A stretch of 64,000 nucleotides of DNA, from positions 62,001 through 126,000 of the forward strand of contig CAJHNH020001154.1 in the NCBI GenBank assembly GCA_905116865.2, given 5' to 3'. This stretch comes from Candidula unifasciata (Eukaryota > Mollusca > Gastropoda > Stylommatophora > Geomitridae). Made by a program: the position numbers and the translations under genes. Every line of letters starts with the position of its first letter. Position 1 is the first letter of the stretch. This document shows, one piece after another, positions 42,301 through 54,300 of this stretch. The notes below the pieces were generated by a model. The model searched no databases. It saw nothing but the letters and a program-made list of their open reading frames with translations, and was not told the DNA's origin.

Positions 42301-45300
42301 AGTACACATTCTCTACACAAGGTGTGATATGTATGAGAAATACAGACAAGAGAAACAGTACACATATTCTCTACACAAGGTGTCTCTGTACCCGTCTAAT
42401 CACATTGTCTTCATCGCCTTCCCCTTGCTGTCGTTTAGCTTTATCCTCTTCGTCTGAGCTTATGTCCCCAGCGTCACCGAAGAGTTCCATGGCATTGAGA
42501 TCTGTCAGATCCATCTCAGCTGAAATCAACAAAAGACGACTGATTCACAAACTGATAATAAGATAGCCATCATCACAATCAAGTGCTTTACTGCCCTGTG
42601 GTCGATCGCAGTTCTCCACTTCCTGTGACCTCCAGCAGCTACAGTTGTTAACTACCAGCAGAAATCCTGGATCTAGAATTATGTTAACAATACAGACTCT
42701 TGACTTATTTTAAGTTAACTATCAGCAGAAATCCTGGATCTAGAATTATGTTAACAATACAGACCCTTGACTTATTTTAAGTTAACTACCAGCACAAATC
42801 TTGGATCTAGAGTTATGTTAACAGTCCGGACTCTTGGCTTATTTTGTTAACTACCAGCACAATTCCGCAGTTACATGGAAGAGACAACAATAACAAGTAA
42901 TGCAGTTACATGAAAAAGACAACAATGTGAGGAGATCGTACAACAATGTGAGGAGATCATACAACAATGTGAAAAGATCGTACAACAATGTGAGGAGATC
43001 GTACAACAATGTGAGGAGATCATACAACAATGTGAGGAGATCATACAACAATGTGAGGAGATCATACAACAATGTGAGGAGATCATACAACAATGTGAGG
43101 AGATCATACAACAATGTGAGGAGATCATACAACAATGTGAGGAGATCATACAACAATGTGAGGAGATCATACAACAATGTGAGGAGATCATACAACAATG
43201 TGAGGAGATCATACAACAATGTGAGGAGATCATACAACAATGTGGGGAGATCATACCTTCCTTCAGCAGGGCATCTTTCTCGGCCTGATCAATCTCATCC
43301 AGCTCATCATGGTCAACATCGTCTTCTTCCTCATCACTACCAATCTGTCTGCGAGACTTCTTTCTTGGGACGTCCGAGTCAGAGCCAGAGTGTGATCTTC
43401 TACGACCTTTGTGAAATAACATGCAGCGTGTACCATTAGAGTTCATATCAGTAAGCATTCTTCGGTATCACAGACAAGATTCCCCTACGAAAATAAGAGA
43501 TAGCATTCTGGTACTGGGTGGGTAGAAGGGAAAGGAAGGAGAGATCTGTAACATTTCTCTAGGAGATGGCTCATGTATACTCAGTCAGTAGAAGGGAAGG
43601 AGAGATCTTAACATTTCTCAAGAAGATGGCTCATGTATACTCAGTCAGTAGAAGGGAAGGAGAGATCTGTAACATTTCTCTAGGAGATGGCTCATGTATA
43701 CTCAGTCAGTAGAAGGGAAGGAGAGATCTGTAACATTTCTCTAGGAGATGGCTCATGTATACTCAGTCAGTAGAAGGGAAGGAGAGATCTGTAACATTTC
43801 TCTAGGAGATGGCTCATGAATACTCAGTCAGTAGAAGGGAAGGAGAGATCTGTAACATTTCTCTAGGAGATGGCTCATGTATACTCAGTCAGTAGAAGGG
43901 AAGGAGAGATCTGTAACATTTCTCTAGGAGATGGCTCATGAATACTCAGTCAGTAGAAGGGAAGGAGAGATCTGTAACATTTCTCTAGAAGATGGCTCAT
44001 GTATACTCAGTCAGTAGAAGGGAAGGAGAGATCTGTAACATTTCTCTAGAAGATGGCTCATGTATACTCAGTCAGTAGAAGGGAAGGAGAGATCTGTAAC
44101 ATTTCTCTAGGAGATGGCTCATGTATACTCAGTCAGTAGAAGGGAAGGAGAGATCTGTAACATTTCTCTAGAAGATGGCTCATGTATACTCAGTCAGTAG
44201 AAGGGAAGGAGAGATCTGTAACATTTCTCTAGAAGATGGCTCATGTATACTCAGTCAGTAGAAGGGAAGGAGAGATCTGTAACATTTCTCTAGAAGATGG
44301 CTCATGTATACTCAGTCAGTAGAAGGGAAGGAGAGATCTGTAACATTTCTCTAGAAGATGGCTCATGTATACTCAGTCAGTAGAAGGGAAGGAGAGATCT
44401 GTAACATTTCTCTACAAGATGGCTCATGTATACTCAGTCAGTAGAAGGGAAGGAGAGATCTGTAACATTTCTCTAGGAGATGGCACATGTATACTCAGTC
44501 AGTAGAAGGGAAGGAGAGATCTGTAACATTTCTCTAGAAGATGGCTCATGTATACTCAGTCAGTAGAAGGGAAGGAGAGATCTGTAACATTTCTCTAGAA
44601 GATGGCTCATGTATACTCAGTCAGTAGAAGGGAAGGAGAGATCTGTAACATTTCTCTAGGAGATGGCTCATGTATACTCAGTCAGTAGAAGGGAAGGAGA
44701 GATCTGTAACATTTCTCTAGGAGATGGCTCATGTATACTCAGTCAGTAGAAGGGAAGGAGAGATCTGTAACATTTCTCTAGGAGATGGCTCATGTATACT
44801 CAGTCAGTAGAAGGGAAGGAGAGATCTGTAACATTTCTCTAGAAGATGGCTCATGTATACTCAGTCAGTAGAAGGGAAGGAGAGATCTGTAACATTTCTC
44901 TAGAAGATGGCTCATGTATACTCAGTCAGTAGAAGGGAAGGAGAGATCTGTAACATTTCTCTAGAAGATGGCTCATGTATACTCAGTCAGTAGAAGGGAA
45001 GGAGAGATCTGTAACATTTCTCTAGGAGATGGCTCATGTATACTCAGTCAGTAGAAGGGAAGGAGAGATCTGTAACATTTCTCTAGGAGATGGCACATGT
45101 ATACTCAGTCAGTAGAAGGGAAGGAGAGATCTGTAACATTTCTCTAGGAGATGGCTCATGTATACTCAGTCAGTAGAAGGGAAGGAGAGATCTGTAACAT
45201 TTCTCTAGAAGATGGCTCATGTATACTCAGTCAGTAGAAGGGAAGGAGAGATCTGTAACATTTCTCTAGAAGATGGCTCATGTATACTCAGTCAGTAGAA

Positions 45301-48300
45301 GGGAAGGAGAGATCTGTAACATTTCTCTAGGAGATGGCTCATGTATACTCAGTCAGTAGAAGGGAAGGAGAAATCTGTAACATTTCTCTAGAAGATGGCT
45401 CATGTATACTCAGTCAGTAGAAGGGAAGGAGAGATCTGTAACATTTCTCTAGGAGATGGCTCATGTATACTCAGTCAGTAGAAGGGAAGGAGAGATCTGT
45501 AACATTTCTCTAGAAGATGGCTCATGTATACTCAGTCAGTAGAAGGGAAGGAGAGATCTGTAACATTTCTCTAGGAGATGGCTCATGTATACTCAGTCAG
45601 TAGAAGGGAAGGAGAGATCTGTAACATTTCTCTAGGAGATGGCTCATGTATACTCAGTCAGTAGAAGGGAAGGAGAGATCTGTAACATTTCTCTAGGAGA
45701 TGGCTCATGTATACTCAGTCAGTAGAAGGGAAGGAGAGATCTGTAACATTTCTCTAGAAGATGGCTCATGTATACTCAGTCAGTAGAAGGGAAGGAGAGA
45801 TCTGTAACATTTCTCTAGGAGATGGCTCATGTATACTCAGTCAGTAGAAGGGAAGGAGAGATCTGTAACATTTCTCTAGAAGATGGCTCATGTATACTCA
45901 GTCAGTAGAAGGGAAGGAGAGATCTGTAACATTTCTCTAGGAGATGGCTCATGTATACTCAGTCAGTAGAAGGGAAGGAGAGATCTGTAACATTTCTCTA
46001 GGAGATGGCTCATGTATACTCAGTCAGTAGAAGGGAAGGAGAGATCTGTAACATTTCTCTAGAAGATGGCTCTTGTATACTCAGTCGGTAGAAGGGAAGG
46101 AGAGATCTGTAACATTTCTCTAGGAGATGGCTCATGTATACTCAGTCAGTAGAAGGGAAGGAGAGATCTGTAACATTTCTCTAGAAGATGGCTCATGTAT
46201 ACTCAGTCAGTAGAAGGGAAGGAGAGATCTGTAACATTTCTCTAGAAGATGGCTCATGTATACTCAGTCAGTAGAAGGGAAGGAGAGATCTGTAACATTT
46301 CTCTAGGAGATGGCACATGAATAATCAGTCGGTAGAAGGGAAGGAGATGGTCTAAATTTATTAGATTCACACTTTCACAGGCGTGTAAGGGTGCGCTCAG
46401 GTGCTTGACACTGCAGTCAGCAGTGTTAAGGTTGGCTAGCTTCACTTCGGGGAGGTGAAAAGTGAAATTTAAGTAGCCCGCTAATGACCCGTAGAGCACC
46501 AGGTCACCCCCACCTTCTCGTCGTGCGCGCCGGAAAACTGAAGCCACAAGGTTTCAGGCTAACAGGCCAATGGCTCGCCTGGAAGGAGACACGCACCAGC
46601 CAGTGCAGATTTTTTCCTGCCCTGCAACATGACTGTCCTAGCAAGCCGGCAGAAATGTATCTAATTGCTACTACTCAAGAAACATTTAATTATTATAGGA
46701 CAGTTGAGTTAAGTCAAAAATTGACATCACAGCACTCGAGGCATTCCCATGTTTGCTCCGTCCTCATCTTCAGCAGCCAGTGCAGAATTCCAATACTAAT
46801 GGCACCGGTCACAATCTGGTTTATGTCCGTCTTGTCTTCCCTCTGAGTGTAGTGAACCGGCCAGAACCCCCTGGTTACACCCAGGTGCTTCATTCTCTCC
46901 AGGCCATAATAATCTTCTTTCTCTACTAATTTCGTTGCTTATTCCCAAAGGACCTTGACCACATCTGCCTTGTCATGTATCTTATCTGAGCACAGATTAC
47001 ATGCCCCCATAGAAGACCCAAACAAAAATATTTTTGAAATAGCACCTATTTTCCTTAGATTTATTACAACCACTACGGTGTATTGTAGTTAGAAATGAAG
47101 ACATTCCAGTGCTTGTACTGAATATTTTGATGCTATTGATAATGTTTATTACTTGATGTGTGAATGAAATGATGTAAGAATGGAGGGAGACCTGGAAGGG
47201 CAGAATGTTAGGCAGGCCTGCGTGCCTAATTCTTAAACCTTTAAAAGTTCGTTTGTTCGTTTAAATCTCAGCAAGCTTTCAAAGTCAGTTACAATTACAA
47301 CATGCGTATGCATCTTGTGATCTAGCCACTGGAGAACTGCAGTTACTGCCTCCACCTCCATTCTCATGCTAGATGTTGTGGTGTCATATGCTAGGCTGTC
47401 TTACACTAAAGATTTTCCATTGGCTTTCACTACGAACCCCAGGCACTTCTCTTTCCTCTCACAACCGAACCATCTGTAAGGATAATCAGATCACCTGGGA
47501 GTGAATCGTCATGAATCAACTGTTGGATTTCCACCTTTGTAGCACACGCTGGCCACTCTCTGCACACCTGGCCCAATGTGATCATAACCCTACACAGGTC
47601 AGACTTTTCCTCTGGTACTCTGACCCACTCCTCTCTTGCCCAATGTTCTCCAGCATGCATACTTGTCGTCTGCTTGAGCCTTTCCCATGGTGCAAACAGA
47701 CGAGATGGCAGGACACCTTTTTCGTCCATTCGGATGAAGGGTGTTTTCACCCTTAGCTTTATATTTTGTGGTATTTGATTTGTATTTAGTTAGAATTATG
47801 TCACCATTTCCAAACCAGAGGTGTAAAGTCCTAAAGAAGTGGAAGTCAGTTTACTTATGCATCAAAGCAACTTTGACATGTAGATTTCCATTCGGAAAAG
47901 CATTATGAATGTGGATCTAGAGGATAAACAAGATCGTTCTGGTGACTTTAGAATATGTAAGGGCCACGCCCACTAACCCAGAAGAGGAACTGTTTATGGA
48001 CAGCATTATGAATGTAGATCTAGAGGATAAACAAGAGCGTTCTGGTGACTTTAGTAGTGACATTGAGAGTGAGAGGAATGATTCATCTAAACTTGTTCCC
48101 AGTGGCAACATAATTATTATTTATATGGACATTTTTTGTCAGAATGTTTCATCACAATTCGTGTGTGCAAGTTGTTATGATAGCCTCATCTTAGTTGAAA
48201 CTCAAGAGGCAAGGGTTAGGAAGTAAGCTTGCAAACAACTGAAACAATAAAAGTACAAATGTTTTGATGTTTATTTCTAAACTGTTTTAAATCAACAATA

Positions 48301-51300
48301 GCTAGACCCCCTACCACCAGCTTTGAGAAATACCTCATGTGAGTTTAGTTATGACTATTTTAATTTAATAATTTGCTAGTGATTTTAGCCCCAATTTTAA
48401 ATCTTCATAGCTTCAAAAGTATTACTAGTACAGATGAACTAGAAGTAGGGGATCTAACTGTAACAGTCAAATGCTCCGATTCCAAAATGTAGGGCTCATG
48501 TAAAGTTAGTTCAGAAAATATCTCTATAAAACCAACATCCATTTTTATATTATTTACTTTTACAATATTTTCAATTTAATAATAATTTAGCAAGTCTGGA
48601 CAGGTTTACTAAACAAAACAAATAATACATTTGTGAACTGTCATGTATCAAGCACATGCTCACCAAATGTCAAGAAGATATTTGAAATTTAGCTGGTCAT
48701 TCCTTAAAAATAAAATGGTAACCGTGTTCAGGAAGGACTGCCTCCTTAATGGTTCTTCAGTTTTGTGAAGGTAATTCTAACAGTAATTACTATACGTCAG
48801 TGGACAGTAGCCATTATATTTTAAAACATATAGATATACCAGATATGTCACAGTAGGGAATCACATACTGGCCACCCCCCAATTCTCTCCTTTAACCAGC
48901 TAGGCTAGGAGATAGATATATGGGGACGGAGCACTTATGAGAATGTCCTAGTGCTGCCAATTCTCTCCTTTAACCAGCTAGGCTAGGAGATAGATATATG
49001 GGGACGGAGCACTTATGAGAATGTCCTAGTGCTGCCAATTCTCTCCTTTAACCAGCTAGGCTAGGAGATAGATATATGGGGACGGAGCACTTATGAGAAT
49101 GTCCTAGTGCTGCCAATTCTCTCCTTTAACCAGCTAGACTAGGAGATAGATATATGGGGACAGAGCACTTATGAGAATGTCCTAGTGCTGCCAATTCTCT
49201 CCTTTAACCAGCTAGGCTAGGAGATAGATATATGGGGACGGAGCACTTATGAGAATGTCCTAGTGCTGTGATGTTGATTGTTAATTGAACATTTAACTCC
49301 TCTGGCATATTCTTCTTCTTCTGCTTGGCATTGGGTGTCATATGCTCAGGTCAGACCGTCAGGAGGTCAGACCGTCAAGAAGCCAAAACGCCAGGTCAGA
49401 CCATCAGGAGGTCAGACCGTCAGGAGGTCAGACCGTCAGGAGGTCAGACTGTCAGGAGGTCAGACTGTCAGGAGGTCAGACCGTCAGGAGGGTTGCCTCT
49501 ATGAACTCGCATGTCAACTGCAGGTTTCTTCATGAGTTTGACATTTAACTAACAGAAATTACAGCCAACATTTCACACACACACTCTTACACACACACTC
49601 TCACACACACACACACACACTCACCATGTGAGGATGCTCCACTTGCAACACTGCTGGCCCTGCTCCCTAAAATACCAAACACAAAAACTAGAGTCAAATC
49701 TCACTTGCATGACTTGGTCATGTATCAAACATGCACAGGCGTACTTTAGACAGCCCAACATTGCCTGGTAAAACATATTCTTTAACAGTTTTAGTCATCA
49801 TCATCATCAACTTCCCCTTCTGCTGCTAAGTATTGGAAGATAGCAGATACAGCCATGAAATTGCAACAACATCTAACATCCATGAATGAAGAATGTACCA
49901 TGAATGAAGAATGTAAAACAAATAATATGAGAATCAACACTGAAAAGACAGAAGTAATGTCAATAGGAAAAAAAGAAGACAGATCTAAACATAGCAATAG
50001 AATACAAAGGCATTAAACAGGCATCTGAGTTTAAATATCTGGGAACTACATTTACCGAAGATGGGAAATTGGATAAAGAAATTGACATTAGATGCAGTAA
50101 AGCAAACCAAGTATTGGGACAGCTAGCCCCCCTCTTACAGCATAAGACAATCCCAATCAGCACAAAGAGACATCATATTCAAAGCATATTTATTCCAACT
50201 CTGTGCTACCAGTGCCAGACATGGTCAATCACAACAAACCATAAAAGAAAATTAGTAACCACGGAAATGAGATGTCTGAGAAGGGCTGCAGGAGTGACCA
50301 TAAGAGATAAGATCAGGAATGAGATCATAAGAGAACAAGTCGGCACTGAACCAATTCTGGACTACATACAAAGACAGCAAGTGAAATGGTTTGCCCACTT
50401 AGAGAGAATGCCTTGTGACACCATACCATACAAAGCATACATGGAAAGAGAAGAAGGACGTAGAGCACGGGGTAGACCAAGAACAAGATGGAAGGATAAC
50501 ATCAGAGAAACTCTACAACAGCACGATGTGCCTATGGTCGAGGCAGCCAGAAGAGCTAGAAACAGAACCTTATATCTCCCTCGACACCCACAGTGGTAAA
50601 AGAGGAAGTGAAGAAGAAGAAGATCCATTGCTTGATGGGCAGCAATGGCTATTTTCATTCCATATCAATGCAGAAGCTCTTTAATGTCATCAATTCAACT
50701 ACTCTTAGGGTGGCCTCTTGCTTTCACCTCAGAGCTTTTCATGTGTAGCATCTGCAATCGTAGTTGTTCTGGCTGCCTACTAGATGAACAAACCATTTGA
50801 TCTGTTTCTCAATGAATTTGCTGAATGGTGTTGTTCCCAGAGTATGATAATATCATTTATAACTTTATCTTGAATGGTTAAGTTGGTGGCTTTTCTCAGG
50901 CATCTCACTTCACAGGTGTTAATATTACGTAGGTTACAGTGTTAGTACCAGTCTATAATAAACAGCCAAGTTTTACAGGGTGAGAAGGAGAGGAAATTGT
51001 GCATTAGTATTATTACAACAGCCTAAAGCTTCAAAACCACAACAGATTCATGGGGACAGAGAAGAATACAAAAGTCAGAACTGCACTACGAGACACACTT
51101 CACCTGAAGAACACAACCCACATCACCAAGTAAAGTCTGGCAACATCAGGATTCTATTATTGAAGTGACTGCCTTTCTCTCCATGAGTGACCAATACGGT
51201 AAAAAGGTACAGGTCCCTCCATGAGTGACCAATACGGTACATGTCAATCCATGAGTGACCAATACGGTACATGTCAATCCATGAGTGACCAATACGGTAC

Positions 51301-54300
51301 ATGTCAATCCATGAGTGACCAATACGGTACATGTACATCCATGAGTGACCAATAGGGTACATGTCCCTCCATGAGTGACCAATACAGTATATGTCCCTGA
51401 ATGAGTGTTTCCTGAATGTCTATGAAGACCGTCAGTGGTTTAACTCTTGCCCTACTGTGTGGCAGTTCTGGGACAGGTATCTGGACTACTTTCTTGGGCA
51501 GCTCCACTGTCTCTGTGCTCATGATTACCATGTGAGCAAACTACCCTAGCATAGAGTTACAGGACTTAGTCCTCCTTTTCATCTCAGGTACAATTCTGTA
51601 TAGTTTGTGGGGATATCATAGCTATGTTTGTGGTGATATCATCGCTATGTTTGTGGGGATATCATCCCTATGTTTGTGGGGATATCGCTATGTTTGTGGG
51701 GATATCATCCCTATGTTTGTGGGGATATCATCCCTATGTTTGTGGGGATATCATCCCTATGTATGTGGGGATATCATCCCTATGTTTGTGGGGATATCAT
51801 CCCTGTTTATGGGGATATCATCCCTATGTTTGTGGGGATATCATCCCTACAGGGATGTGTGGGTTCCAGGGCCCCATTTTGGGGGAAACAAAGAACAAAC
51901 CCACTTCTTCTTAACAGTATTGAAAAACCCACTTCTTCTTAACAGTATTGAAAAACCCACTTCTTCTTAACAGTATTGAAAAACCCACTTCTTCTAACAG
52001 TATTGAAAAACTGACTTCTTAACAGTATTGAAAACCAACTTTTTCTTAACAGTATTGAAAACCAACTTCTTCTTAACAGTATTGAAAAACCCACTTCTTC
52101 TTAACAGTATTAAAAAACCCCACTTCTTCTTAACAGTATTGAAAAACCCCACTTCTTCTTAACAGTACAGAAAAACCCACTTCTTATCAACAGTATCGAA
52201 AAACCCACTTCTTAACAACATTGTCACAAGGGGCGACAAATTGTACGAAATCTAATGTGTTGGGCGAAAAGGTACAGATATTACAGCTCAGTTGCAAACC
52301 ACAACTCAATGTGCCGACCAGCCTTCTAAGCAGAGAAAAAGAGAACGCTCTTGTCCTAAGTTTGTCTTAAAAGGACGGCTGGCATATTGTGCTGTGGTTT
52401 ACCATAGATGAATGATAACATGTCTAATTTCAGAAAGCCTGAAACAGTAGCCCTTTACAGCATGCCAGCCAAGGGGTTGTGCAACACCCCCCCCCCCTTT
52501 CTACCCCACACTAGGAGCCATGTCTCATATCATCATTCAATCAACATCTGAAGTAATATTATATTAGAGACATATATCCCAAGCTGAGCAATAGAGAAGA
52601 ACAATAGGTCCTAGAATAACAAACAATATGCATCTGCTAATCCAGAGAAATGACACCAGATATATTTAGAATACTGTCTCTACCTGCACGGCTGCTCTTC
52701 CCAGACTCGCTGTCACTCCCACTTCTGCGTCCAGCTCCTGAACTGCCACTTTTGTGACTGCCTGCAGGGCTTCTACGTCTGCTTCTACTGGCGTGGCTAC
52801 CAGCTGGGCTTCCACTGCGATGGCTACCAGCTGGACTTACGCTCCGATGGCTTCCAGCTGGACTACCACTTCTATGGCTACCAGCTGGGCTTACGCTCCG
52901 ATGGCTTCCGGCTGGACTGGCACTCCTGTGACCTCCAAGTGGGCTGCCACTCTTGCTTCTATGGCTAGTGGCTGGACTGGCACTCCTGTGACTTCTGGCT
53001 GGACTACCACTCTTGCTTCTATGGCTAGCAGCTGGACTGGCACTTCTACTTCTGGGACTGGCACTTTTGTGACTGGCTATGGGACTCCTGCTCCCACGAC
53101 TGCTGGCCTTGCTACTACTCCTGAAAGACAGGTGGTGATTTCAAACAGTCTGCAACAACAGTTATTTCATTCATATTCAGTATTGTTAACACAAAGTTCT
53201 AGCTACCAGCTGTGATGTCAACCTGGTACTCAGCCATCATGTCCTCAGTTAAACAGTAGGCCAAAGACTGCTGCCCCAGAAATGACCAACATCACCCACA
53301 TAGGACATGACCAACATCACCCACATAGGACACGATCAAGATCACCCACATAGGACATGATCAACATCACCCACATAGGACACTATCAAGATCACCCACA
53401 TAGGACATGACCAACATCACCCACATAGGACACGATCAAGATCACCCACATAGGACATCACAAACATCATCCACATAGGACATGACCAACATCACCCCCA
53501 TAGGACATGACTAACATCACCCACATAGGACATGACTAACATCGCCCACATAGGACATCACCAACATCACCCACATAGGACATCACCAACATCACCCACA
53601 TAGGACATGATCAAGATCACCCACATAGGACATGATCAACATCACCCACATAGGACATGACCAACATCACCCACATAGGACATGACCAACATCACCCACA
53701 TAGGACATGACCAACATCACCCACATAGGACATGACCAACATAACCCACATAGGACATGATCAAGATCACCCACATAGGACATGACCAACATCACCCACA
53801 TAGGACATGACTAACATCACCCACATAGGACATCACCAACATCACCCACATAGGACATCACCAACATAACCCACATAGGACATGACTAAAATCACCCACA
53901 TAGGACTTGACCAACATCACCCACATAGGACATGACCAACATCACCCACATAGGACATGACCAACATCACCCACATAGGACATGACCAACATCACCCACA
54001 TAGGACATGACCAACATCACCCACATAGGACATGACCAACATCACCCACATAGGACATGACCAACATCACCCACATAGGACATCACCCCCATAGGACATG
54101 ACCAACATCACCCACACAGAACATGACTAACATCACCCACATAGGACATGATCAAGATCACCCACATAGGACATGATCAAGATCACCCACATAGGACATG
54201 ATCAAGATCACCCAAATAGAACATGACCAACATCACCCACATAGGACATGACTAACATCACCCACATAGAACATCACTAACATCACCCACATAGGACATC

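Noticed and set aside
42914..43256. Array after exon d as a simple coding repeat of LEO1
   Set aside because: A valid donor at 43257|43256 and a phase-matched acceptor at 42519 give a conserved continuation ([14 protein letters not shown]), so the array is normally intronic; kept only as a finding.
52754..53215. 153-codon plus-strand ORF rich in Thr/Ser/Ala
   Set aside because: Antisense shadow of LEO1 exon b.
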